64,000 nt of DNA, taken from NCBI RefSeq assembly GCF_013449725.1, contig NZ_JACCFF010000004.1:310001-374000 (forward strand), given 5' to 3'. This DNA comes from Mycobacteroides sp. LB1 (GTDB taxonomy: Bacteria; Actinomycetota; Actinomycetes; Mycobacteriales; Mycobacteriaceae). The translations under genes were made by a program, and so were the position numbers. Numbering within the stretch: position 1 is the first letter of the stretch; every line of letters starts with the position of its first letter. Shown piece after piece: positions 43,256 to 51,172 of the stretch. Below the pieces are notes generated by a model that made no database searches, was not told the origin of the DNA, and saw nothing but the letters and a program-made list of their open reading frames with translations.

Positions 43256-44343
43256 GCACTCAGCTCCGAATACACGGCGTGGTGACGTTGTGCGGCAGTG
43301 GCCCAGGAGAACGATTCGGCATGTCGGCGGCATTGCTCCGGTGTGGGGAGAGTGCCATCGAGCGCCGAGATAAGGCGTGCCGCAAGCGCTTCAGCATTGT
43401 CGGCGGACACGATCAAGGAGGAGTCCAGGCCGCGTACCGCGTCGGGGAGCCCGCCGCAATCGGTGACAACGGCCGGCCGGCCGGTGGCGAGGGACTCGAG
43501 TGCGATTAACCCGAAACCCTCAAGAGCCACCGATGGCACGACCGTGAAATCTGCGAGTGTGTAGAGCTGCGTGAGGGTGAGGTCGTCGACACGACCGGTG
43601 AACTGGATGCTGTCCTCCAGGCCCGCGGACGTGACCTGAGCTCGTAGGTCTTTCTCTGCGGTACCGGTGCCCACGATCATCAGGCAGGCATCCGGATGTG
43701 CGGTGATGACCGCCGGCCACGATTCGATGAGACGGTGGATTCCCATGCGGTGTTCGAGCCTGCGCACACAGAGCACCGTCCGACGGCCAGTGGGTGCTTC
43801 CAGCCGTGGCAGCAGGCCGAACCTCTCGAGGTCGACGCCGGGCGGAATGACCTCGATGCGGTCCGCGCGGATCCGGTAGTCCTCGATGAGGACGTCCCGG
43901 AATTGATCCGACAGGACGATCAGCCGCTCGGCTCCGGCGTAGCGGAGACGCTCCACGACGTATTTGGCTCGTGATCTGAGTGCACCTGCGCCGGCGAATC
44001 TGCTCTCGGCGGCCCACGGTCCATGAAAATGCACAACCAGCGGGCTGCGGTTGCGCCATCTGGTCGCTGAGGGGCCGTACAGGCAGAAGTGACGATCGAG
44101 AATGGCGGGTCGTCGGAGGGCGGATCGGTCGTTGAACGCGGCGAGGACTCGCTTTCGGGTGGATCCACCGGTGGCACCCCACGAGCGTCCACCGTCGGAC
44201 GGCACTCCGAATGCGGCGGCCGAGAGCTCGATGTCGTCTTGCCGTTGTAGGGCGACGAACAGGTCGGTGAAGTAGCGATTGAGCCCACCGGGCGCGGACG
44301 AGAACCACTCCGAACCGGTCATATGAACTTTGATGGATGCCAC
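43252..44343 (-). CDS. GT4 family glycosyltransferase, first gene of the cluster
   Basis: 363 residues, GT-B fold. The N-terminal half includes WFSSAPGGLNRYFTDLFVAL (PGGLxR acceptor loop). The donor half has LCVRRLEHRMGIHRLIESWP and EGFGLIALESLATGRPAVVTDCGG with the paired glutamates. It opens the minus-strand operon and faces the polyprenyl glycosylphosphotransferase gene across 773 bp. Its promoter should lie in that region. Confidence 0.87.
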   Translation of the reverse strand: MASIKVHMTGSEWFSSAPGGLNRYFTDLFVALQRQDDIELSAAAFGVPSDGGRSWGATGGSTRKRVLAAFNDRSALRRPAILDRHFCLYGPSATRWRNRSPLVVHFHGPWAAESRFAGAGALRSRAKYVVERLRYAGAERLIVLSDQFRDVLIEDYRIRADRIEVIPPGVDLERFGLLPRLEAPTGRRTVLCVRRLEHRMGIHRLIESWPAVITAHPDACLMIVGTGTAEKDLRAQVTSAGLEDSIQFTGRVDDLTLTQLYTLADFTVVPSVALEGFGLIALESLATGRPAVVTDCGGLPDAVRGLDSSLIVSADNAEALAARLISALDGTLPTPEQCRRHAESFSWATAAQRHHAVYSELSA

Positions 44344-45116
44344 GTCAGGCTCCTGCCCGGTCGCTGGCGTCTTTAACTGATATCGGCATATGTCACACCG
44401 TTCCGACGTTGAGCGTCAACCGTCGCCGCGCGTGCGTTGTGCCGCGGCACGCGTTCTGGTCCGGGGTCTCGACCCCACGTCTCATGTCTGTTCACTATTC
44501 AACCTACGCAGACCCTGTGAGTGCCCGAGGGGCTTGCAGCGGCCGTTGCGTACTCATAGTGCCAAAGTGGGCCATATTTTCATATTTCGAGTAGCGCAAT
44601 TCTACTCGCAGGCGAACTTCAGCATGCCGTACTGTTTGACGCACGCCGACTCGTGTCGCCTGCAAGTCGACCCATGCTCAGGGTGCAACACGCGCTAGGC
44701 ATCCGCAACTTGAGGTGACAAGTTTCCAATTGTTAAGAAATGAATTTCGATCTATCCGTCTTTTGCCCGCAACGCGGAGGGGGGTGCGTGCGGGATGACG
44801 CTACGATTGACGTGCACGGGAGCGTAAGGCATTGCTGATACATGGCTTTACCTGGCAATGTTACCAAGGTGTTATTTGCTAGTGAGCGATACGTGATTGG
44901 TGTCCTGATTAGCACTACGCGAGGCGCGGCGATGTTTGTTAGATGATTCTTATTTACCTCCAATGAAACCTTCACCATTCCTTCCATTGAACGTGATCCC
45001 CGTCACGTAGCACGATGTGAATCGCTATGGAAACGTAAGCACGTAAATAGTCGGGTTTCTATTGCCGAAGTCGTCCATACGAATGACCGATATGAACGAA
45101 CAGGTGAAGTGCACTT
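44344..45116. promoter_or_regulatory. Long AT-richer divergent intergenic region of the polysaccharide locus
   Basis: 773 bp with no supportable gene; open frames here lack coding bias. The part from about 44700 to 45100 is visibly richer in A and T than its surroundings (for example AATTGTTAAGAAATGAATTT). In mycobacteria this is typical of Lsr2-bound, silenced surface-glycan loci. It must hold promoters for both arms. A distinct inverted repeat lies at 44588-44608. Confidence 0.5.
44588..44608. promoter_or_regulatory. Perfect 7-bp inverted repeat in the polysaccharide intergenic region
   Basis: CGAGTAG at 44588-44594 and CTACTCG at 44602-44608 are exact complements separated by seven bases. 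The size fits a dimeric regulator site or a small hairpin. No regulator gene is adjacent, so the binder is unknown. Confidence 0.45.
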
Positions 45117-46583
45117 ATGGTTATCAAGAGCGTCTTCAACGACAGAATTCACGAGACGGTGGGGGCACGCCCCGGCGGGCTGTTCTACCTGCATCGACGA
45201 TGGGCCCCGGTCGCTGACTTGGTGGCGATCGCGCTCACGTCGTTCGTCTCATACAAGCTTGCGCATCACTTCCTGTCCGGTAGGCAGGACCTGGGTGGTT
45301 GGTATGTGGCGACAGATGTCGTGATCGCCGCAGTGTGGTTTGGCGCGCTGGCGTTGCACACTGTTGGCCCAGGTAAGGCGCTCCGTACCGTCCTGCACGA
45401 ATGGCAGACGGTATCCAGCGTTACCTTCCAGCTGTTCACGATCGTGCTGCTCACGTATCTGATCTCGCGCATCGAGCTGATCGACATTTGGCAGGTTCTC
45501 ATCGAGATACCGCTGGGTCTGTTCGGAATTCTCGTAGCCCGCCATCTGCTGCGCCGCATGTGGGGTTCGGAGAGTCGCACCTCCGTGCTGTTGGCGGGTG
45601 ATCACGATGCCGTCCGCGAGATGGCTGCTGCGTTCCATCGTCATCGGGACAGTGGGTTCGAAGTGGTTGGTGCGTGCACCCCGCCCGCCGTCGCACGGTT
45701 CGACGTACCGGCGATCGAGGTAGGCGATCATCACGTTCCGGTCGTCGGTGACGATCGGAACGTGGTCGAGGCCGCGCAGCGGACATCGGCGCAGATCGTC
45801 GCCGTGGCAATGGCGAATGATCTGCGGCGTAAACAGCTTCCTGGCCTGGCCTCCGATCTCGGGGACCTGGGTATCGAGCTGGCCGTCTCGCCGGGAGATG
45901 TCGACGAATCCGCCATGACGACTGACGATCGGGGCCTTGAGCGGGTCCACATGTTGGAGATGCTGGCCCCGGGTCATCGTCGCGCACGATCGATGTCCAA
46001 GGAGGCGTTCGACATGGCGTTCGCGGCGGCCGCCATCTTGGCCACCGCGCCGGTGATGATCGCGATCGCGATCGCCATCAAGCTCTCCAGCGCTGGACCG
46101 GTGTTCTACATATCCGAGCGAATCGGCTTGAACGGGATGCCTTTTCGGATGATCAAGTTCCGCAGCATGTTCACGGGCGCCGACCGTGAAACGGCAGCGA
46201 TGATCGACTCGGCGGGGAGCACTCCCGTCTTCTTCAAGGCGAAAGAAGATGCGCGGATCACCCCGGTGGGGGCGTTCATCCGGAAGTACAGCCTCGACGA
46301 GCTGCCCCAGTTCTTCAATGTGCTGTTCGGGGATATGAGCGTCGTCGGTCCGCGACCGCAGGTGCAGCGGGAGGTGGACGCCTACGACGACACCATGCGG
46401 CGGCGGCTCCTGGTCAAGCCCGGTGTCACGGGGCAATGGCAGGTCAGCGGCCGCAATGACCTCTCGGTCGACGAGTCGATTCGCCACGACATCTCCTACG
46501 TCGACAACTGGTCCATGGGCCTGGATATACGGATCATTTCGCGGACGGTCGGCGCGGTGGTGCGCAGCGAGGGCGCGTACTGA
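45117..46583 (+). CDS. Polyprenyl-phosphate sugar-1-phosphate transferase (WbaP/WcaJ type)
   Basis: 488 residues. About four N-terminal transmembrane helices, a CoA-binding-like middle domain (SRTSVLLAGDHDAVREMAAA), a fifth hydrophobic segment (AAAILATAPVMIAIAIAI) and the cytoplasmic catalytic domain. The catalytic domain has the family signatures RIGLNGMPFRMIKFRSMFTG and KYSLDELPQFFNVLFGDMSV, including the Asp-Glu dyad, then VGPRPQ and KPGVTGQWQVSGRNDLS. It should load the first sugar phosphate onto the polyprenyl carrier, starting the repeat unit completed by the divergent transferases and exported by the flippase. Confidence 0.9.
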   Translation: MVIKSVFNDRIHETVGARPGGLFYLHRRWAPVADLVAIALTSFVSYKLAHHFLSGRQDLGGWYVATDVVIAAVWFGALALHTVGPGKALRTVLHEWQTVSSVTFQLFTIVLLTYLISRIELIDIWQVLIEIPLGLFGILVARHLLRRMWGSESRTSVLLAGDHDAVREMAAAFHRHRDSGFEVVGACTPPAVARFDVPAIEVGDHHVPVVGDDRNVVEAAQRTSAQIVAVAMANDLRRKQLPGLASDLGDLGIELAVSPGDVDESAMTTDDRGLERVHMLEMLAPGHRRARSMSKEAFDMAFAAAAILATAPVMIAIAIAIKLSSAGPVFYISERIGLNGMPFRMIKFRSMFTGADRETAAMIDSAGSTPVFFKAKEDARITPVGAFIRKYSLDELPQFFNVLFGDMSVVGPRPQVQREVDAYDDTMRRRLLVKPGVTGQWQVSGRNDLSVDESIRHDISYVDNWSMGLDIRIISRTVGAVVRSEGAY

Positions 46584-46595
46584 GTACGGTCGCTG

Positions 46596-47678
46596 TTATG
46601 TCAGGCTGCCGGCGCGAGATGAGCGGGCACGCTTTGCCTCGTACAACCTGAAATCCGCTTGTCGGGTGAGGGATTCGAAGTTGAAGTCCGCCGTATCGGT
46701 GGACGACCAGGCGACTCCGATGCTGATAGACACATTCGGTGAATCGGTTGCAGGCTGTGCGTGGCGGATCCGCTGGATGATGCCGTCGATGTCCTCGGCG
46801 CGGTCAACCAGCGCGACGACCATGAACTCGTCTCCGCCAATCCGCGCAGCGATATCACCGTCGCGGATGTTTGTGGACAACATTTCTGCGGTGGTCCTCA
46901 ATGTCGCATCCCCGGCCTCATGACCGTAGGTGTCGTTGAGGTCCTTGAAATAGTCGATATCGATGACCGCTACAGAAACGAGCACGGGGGCTTTCCGTGC
47001 GCGCACTGCCAGCTCGATGGCGGTCAGCACGCCCCTCCGGTTCAGCAGACCGGTCAGTGGATCGCGATTCGCGGCGGAAGCGGTGGCCCGTGCCGATCTC
47101 CAGGCTGCTTCGATCACGGCCTGGATAAGAATCGGCAGGAGGACCATGGTGGTAAGCGCGGCCGCGTTATAGAAGAACTGATCGAGGAACGTCGCCGCAC
47201 CGGTGTGGATGTTCCAGACGGTGATGGACGCGAACACCGCGGAAGCGAAGACACAGTGTGCGGCCAATATGCGCCACCCAAGCAGGAACGCGGCGAATAC
47301 GCCGATCAGTCCCATGTACATGGCCGCGGACAACCGCATCGTGGCTCCGGCGTAGGTCCAGGGCGAGATCGCCATCGCAAGGTCCGCCCACACGACGAAG
47401 ACGATCGCCATTCGGCGGCTCGGCCACGGGCGGACGATCCAGCACACACCGACCAGGAACGACGATGCTGTCAGCAATTCGTGGATCATCCGCCCCGTGC
47501 CCTGAGGCCCCAGCGGATGCATCTCGACGATGGTTCCCAGGGCCAGCATCGACATGCACAGCAATCCAATGGCTACCTTCAGATGCTTCAGGCTCCGGCG
47601 ACCGAGGGCACGCGTGATGAATCGGTACTGGCCGGGAGAGCCGCTTAGTCCGGCTACGGATTTCCGATTGCTTGGCAT
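46596..47678 (-). CDS. Membrane-bound GGDEF diguanylate cyclase
   Basis: 360 residues. Six or so transmembrane helices (about 33-190) form a membrane sensor region. A GGDEF domain follows, with RDPLTGLLNRRGV, the metal-binding VAVIDIDYFKDLNDTYGHEA and the intact active site RIGGDEF. The product-inhibition RxxD site (RDGD) is present five residues before GGDEF, so the enzyme should make c-di-GMP and be feedback-limited. No EAL domain. It is convergent with, and 12 bp from, the initiating glycosylphosphotransferase gene, suggesting c-di-GMP control of the polysaccharide (inference). Confidence 0.9.
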   Translation of the reverse strand: MPSNRKSVAGLSGSPGQYRFITRALGRRSLKHLKVAIGLLCMSMLALGTIVEMHPLGPQGTGRMIHELLTASSFLVGVCWIVRPWPSRRMAIVFVVWADLAMAISPWTYAGATMRLSAAMYMGLIGVFAAFLLGWRILAAHCVFASAVFASITVWNIHTGAATFLDQFFYNAAALTTMVLLPILIQAVIEAAWRSARATASAANRDPLTGLLNRRGVLTAIELAVRARKAPVLVSVAVIDIDYFKDLNDTYGHEAGDATLRTTAEMLSTNIRDGDIAARIGGDEFMVVALVDRAEDIDGIIQRIRHAQPATDSPNVSISIGVAWSSTDTADFNFESLTRQADFRLYEAKRARSSRAGSLT

Positions 47679-47777
47679 GGCTAGTTGTCACCATATGTCG
47701 ACGGTGAACCTGCCGCTATCGAGCGGCCCAGGAGGGTCTGACCGCCAGGTGCTGCCTGAGGCGATACAGGCGTGTTG

Positions 47778-47850
47778 TGCCCTCGGCAGGATTCGAACCT
47801 GCGACACCGGCTTTAGGAGAGCCGTGCTCTATCCCCTGAGCTACGAGGGC
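47778..47850 (-). tRNA. tRNA-Arg (anticodon CCU)
   Basis: The minus strand folds as a complete 73-nt tRNA. The acceptor stem is GCCCTCG (47850 downward) with CGAGGGC and discriminator A. The D-arm contains AGCTCAGGGGATAGAGC, the anticodon stem CGGCT/AGCCG holds the loop CTCCTAA, and the T-arm reads CAGGTTCGAATCCTG. The loop anticodon CCT reads AGG codons. CCA is not encoded. The accessory island begins on the 5' side of this gene. Confidence 0.96.
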
Positions 47851-47858
47851 GGGGGACC
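47844..47858 (+). repeat. Direct repeat copy 1 at the tRNA-Arg 5' end
   Basis: CGAGGGCGGGGGACC covers the first seven bases of the tRNA gene plus eight flanking bases and recurs exactly at 59685-59699, 11.8 kb away, at the far side of the accessory island. It may be the trace of an insertion event, but the match ends at both sides after 15 bp. Confidence 0.5.
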
Positions 47859-48038
47859 GGATGGAATCGTGGATGAAAACCCATGACGATATCGGTTTGG
47901 GCGTTCGTCGGTTGATTTTGTGTAGTCCGCTGATCGTTTTGCGCACCCTACAGGGGAGAGGGCGCCCGGAGACAGCTTAGCGGCCCGAGGGGGTTAGAGC
48001 GGTGAGTGGGACAGCGAGACGATGGATTGTCGGCCCGG

Positions 48039-48893
48039 TTAAGTGTCGGATGAGGTTTGTTGTTGACGTAGCCATCGAGCCAGGCTGTTGCGACCGATAG
48101 CGAACCCGAGCATGACCAGATACTGGCGAGCCGCCGAGTAAGCGATCATGCGTCGGTTGTGCAGGGTCTGCTGGATGAGGTTGTTGATCGATTCGGCGTC
48201 TTCTCTCCAGCCGTAGCACCGGCGGTAGATGCCGTCTGCGCCGTTTTTGACGTATTGGCGCAGGTGCTCGGTGCGGTTGTAGTGGCGTTTGGCGTCTTCG
48301 TCGGTGATGTCCATGCGTTGGGTGTGGACGGTGCCGCAGGCTAGAGCGATCTCGATGTACTCACGGAAGGTGCCGTCGGCGTTGCGGCGAAAGAATCTTT
48401 TGGCCACGGGGCTGGGGATGTCGGTGGTTTCGCTGGTGTCGAGGATGTGGTGTTCGCAGATTTCGCCGCGTTTTGTCCACAGTTCATGGGTGTCACCGCA
48501 ACTGCAGACGACGGTGGCTGTGGGAGTGGCTTTGGTGCCGCGGTGGGCGGGGCAGAATACGGTGAGGCCGCGTTTGATGAGTCGGTTTAGGTGTATTCCT
48601 CGGAGCGCGCCGTCGTAGCAGACTCCGTGCAGCCCAGTGGTTTTAGTGGATAAAATTTCCAGGGCTGCGGTGGCGATTGCGGCTTCGCCGCCATCGCATT
48701 TGGCGATGTGCCGGATGTCGAGAATGATTTGGTCGTTGCGTCGGTCATCGGCACGGACGGCGGCGAGCCAGAACTTGGCACCGAATACCGGTTCGGGGTC
48801 GCCGCCTTGGGTGTGGCGGTCGGCGTTGAGGTGACGGCCTTGTCCTCGCCATTTGTGTGCTGTTTTCTCGGAAACTGGTGAGGGAGCGACTTT
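48039..48893 (-). pseudogene. 5'-truncated DDE transposase-like gene remnant
   Basis: The minus-strand frame is open from at least 48893 to the stop at 48039 but has no start codon upstream of a GTG at 48407, so the N-terminus is gone. The translation has DDE-transposase-like blocks: DDRRNDQIILDIRHIAKCDG (first Asp), GLHGVCYDGALRGIHLNRLI (second Asp), and near the C-terminus CYGWREDAESINNLIQQTL (candidate Glu), plus Cys/His pairs (CSCGDTH, EICEHH). I cannot assign the IS family. The 5' end runs into the oppositely oriented XRE gene, so the break probably dates from the assembly of this island. Confidence 0.6.
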
Positions 48894-49480
48894 TCCGTCG
48901 GCAGCTACGAAATTGGCGCGGTGCGGATTGCTGGTTGAACGTCCGCATACGCGCAGGCCTGAGCCAGCGCCAGCTCGCGCGGCGTCTCGGTGCTCCCCAG
49001 ACCGCTGTCTCGAATTGGGAGCGAGGCAAAGTCTCCTTACCGCCCGATCGGCATGCCCCGTACTCAGCGGCGCTTGAGGTTTCGCTTGATCTCATAAGGT
49101 CGGCTGCCGCCGCTAGCGCCAGAGTCGATCTGCCGGCGCAGGAAAACAGCGAAGAGTCGTCGGCTGCACGAAGAGATAAACGGAAAGTTGCCAAGGTGAC
49201 CCCCACTGCCAAGGAGATGGCAGGACGCAAACTGGGTTCGGCGCATATCGTGGCTGTTGCCGAGATGACATTCAACAACGATCAGTTGGTGGACAATCCG
49301 ATTGTTAGTGTCTACTCGCCCCAAGGTGTTGACGAGAAGAAGTCACCTAGCGAAGATTTGGACGACATATTCGATCGGGTCGTTGAAAAGCTCGTTCGGT
49401 ATGGTTTCAGGAAATGGTGCGTTCATCATGAGGCTCGGGTGATTATTGATGGCAAAGCGATGTATGCCGTACGTCATTAG
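48857..49480 (+). CDS. XRE-type HTH regulator at the island edge
   Basis: About 207 residues if read from GTG 48857. The XRE HTH (WLNVRIRAGLSQRQLARRLGAPQTAVSNWERGKVSL, about residues 26-60) is clear. The remaining ~150 residues have no known domain and end KWCVHHEARVIIDGKAMYAV. The first ~25 residues overlap the transposase remnant on the other strand and may be acquired sequence; a TTG just before NVRIRAG is a possible original start. It precedes a small unknown gene and an FRG-domain gene on the same strand and may regulate or neutralise them (inference). Confidence 0.7.
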   Translation: MLFSRKLVRERLFRRQLRNWRGADCWLNVRIRAGLSQRQLARRLGAPQTAVSNWERGKVSLPPDRHAPYSAALEVSLDLIRSAAAASARVDLPAQENSEESSAARRDKRKVAKVTPTAKEMAGRKLGSAHIVAVAEMTFNNDQLVDNPIVSVYSPQGVDEKKSPSEDLDDIFDRVVEKLVRYGFRKWCVHHEARVIIDGKAMYAVRH

Positions 49481-49525
49481 AAGGGCGACGCAGACGAAGA
49501 TCGGTGGGATGAGTCTCAGAATTTG

Positions 49526-49891
49526 ATGGGTATCTTGACTCCGCAATTCTATCCCATCGGCCATCCCGATACTGTTGAGACCCTTTCAAAGAAATCCGAA
49601 TTACGGCGAGAACTTCATGATCAACTTCCGGGTTCTGATGATCAGGAGCGCCTTTTTGTCATTGCCAGACTGACAGATACGGTCGGCTGGTTGGAAGATC
49701 AGGTCTTGTCATATTGCCCATACACGGTTGTCGTCATAGGGGGATCGAAATGGGACTATATTCCGGTGCTCTACGACCATACTGAAACTCGGGTGGCCCA
49801 GAGGAGTGTCACGTTTGAGGCGTTAGGTGTGAAGCGGAGTACAACAATGCAAGAGCTACTACGCAAGATGTCAGTAGCTGATTTTTCGTAG
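49526..49891 (+). CDS. Hypothetical protein between XRE and FRG genes
   Basis: 121 residues from ATG 49526 (a TTG one codon earlier is equally possible). No domain recognised. The sequence is soluble and mixed alpha/beta: LSKKSELRRELHDQLPGSDD, then hydrophobic strands YCPYTVVVIGGSKWDYIPVL. The DNA is visibly lower in GC than the core genes, as is the neighbouring FRG gene, pointing to horizontal acquisition of both together. The gaps are 45 bp to the XRE gene and 61 bp to the FRG gene, compatible with one operon. Confidence 0.6.
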   Translation: MGILTPQFYPIGHPDTVETLSKKSELRRELHDQLPGSDDQERLFVIARLTDTVGWLEDQVLSYCPYTVVVIGGSKWDYIPVLYDHTETRVAQRSVTFEALGVKRSTTMQELLRKMSVADFS

Positions 49892-49952
49892 CTGAATACT
49901 ATTCATCTGCTACCCGTGGACAGATATCTACTATCACTTATATGATTTCATC

Positions 49953-50900
49953 ATGGCCGATTCACTAATGATGGTTCCTGCCGACCTCACATACATCGAT
50001 CCGGGGCCTCTTCGTAGAGGGGATGCGTTTGCCCATTGGATCGATGTCATCAGTTCGCTCGCCCTTCGGTACGAGGAGGGGGCTTGGGATAGCTACCACC
50101 CCAGAACATACTGGCGGGGACAATCTCGCGCCTGGCAGATGGCACCCGGTTTACATCGACGAATACGGGTAAGGCATCAAGGGGACTTGTCTAATGACTC
50201 TGTTGCTTGGTTGTCCAGCGACTTAGTGGCAGGAGCACGTGCAATCGGATTGTTCCCGCATATGGTTCCCGCCCTGGGTGATATGCAGCTATTGGCATAT
50301 CTTCAGCACCAAGGGGCGGCAACAGCCCTTCTCGATTTTTCCTCAGATTTCCTCACCGCCCTCGCAATGATTTGTTTCGACACCTCCGCATATGATGACG
50401 ACGGAGTATTGATCTGTTACCGCTATCAGCCGTACAACGCCGCATATGTCCGTGCTTTCACCCGCGCAACACCAGAAACCGCTTTCGGAGGCGTGTCTAA
50501 CAACCAGGTAAATCTGTTTCATGCACCGTACCTCACAGCCCGGCAGCATATTCAACGCGGCGTATTCTTTTTCTCCAATGTTATTGAAAGCAACAATAAT
50601 TCGACAATGGCTATAGTCATCGAAAATCACACGGACTCGATCGAATCTTACTATCGAGAGCATCGAGTGAATGGCCCTTTGATGAGCAGGACGCATCCGA
50701 TCGAATCAAACAAGTGCGCGGCAATTATCGTGCCCAAGGAACATAAGGAAGTGATGCGAGAATGGCTTCGAGTGCAGCACCAGCTTGATAATAACTATGT
50801 ATATCCCGAAGCGCTGTCGCTCGATATTCACCGTCAATATATTCAAGAAAATTCTTCCGGCTCACCGTTGGGGTCCAATATGGGGCAGAAGCTTTTCTAG
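49953..50900 (+). CDS. FRG-domain protein
   Basis: 315 residues. The FRG domain (named for its Phe/Tyr-Arg-Gly motif) is clear: TYWRGQSRAWQMAPGLHRRI at about 52-71, then the core MQLLAYLQHQGAATALLDFS at about 111-130 followed by SDFLTALAMICFD. FRG proteins are widespread in accessory and phage-defence loci, and their biochemistry is largely unsettled. The C-terminal ~150 residues (IIVPKEHKEVMREWLRVQHQ) look like the usual FRG C-terminal region. Low GC relative to flanking core genes. Operonic with the XRE and hypothetical genes; an effector role is inference. Confidence 0.82.
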   Translation: MADSLMMVPADLTYIDPGPLRRGDAFAHWIDVISSLALRYEEGAWDSYHPRTYWRGQSRAWQMAPGLHRRIRVRHQGDLSNDSVAWLSSDLVAGARAIGLFPHMVPALGDMQLLAYLQHQGAATALLDFSSDFLTALAMICFDTSAYDDDGVLICYRYQPYNAAYVRAFTRATPETAFGGVSNNQVNLFHAPYLTARQHIQRGVFFFSNVIESNNNSTMAIVIENHTDSIESYYREHRVNGPLMSRTHPIESNKCAAIIVPKEHKEVMREWLRVQHQLDNNYVYPEALSLDIHRQYIQENSSGSPLGSNMGQKLF

Positions 50901-51172
50901 CTGGCCGCTGATCTCGAAGCAACAGACCGGTAGTGTTGATCGAATGTGACGTGTATGCAGAGACCCGGATGCTGCCGTGATACGCAGCCTTGAAGTGATG
51001 AAGGAACTGCGCCACCGGATCGAACTGGTCATCACCGCCGGAGACTTCTTGTGCTGGGATCTGCGCCCCATCGCGCAAACCGGTACCGATAATGTGCGCT
51101 GCCAGAAGGTGTGGAATAGGCGACGGCGGTGGGGGTCGTGCCCTGTCACCCGGCTGAAGCAGAATCGACCAT

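Noticed and set aside
44390..44987. Short open frames in the polysaccharide intergenic region
   Set aside because: Unbiased codon use, many rare residues, no homology I recognise and no initiation signals.
47778..47850. Classic tRNA 3'-end integration site for an integrase-borne island
   Set aside because: The island lies on the 5' side of the tRNA gene, the repeat covers the 5' end, and no integrase gene is present in the window.
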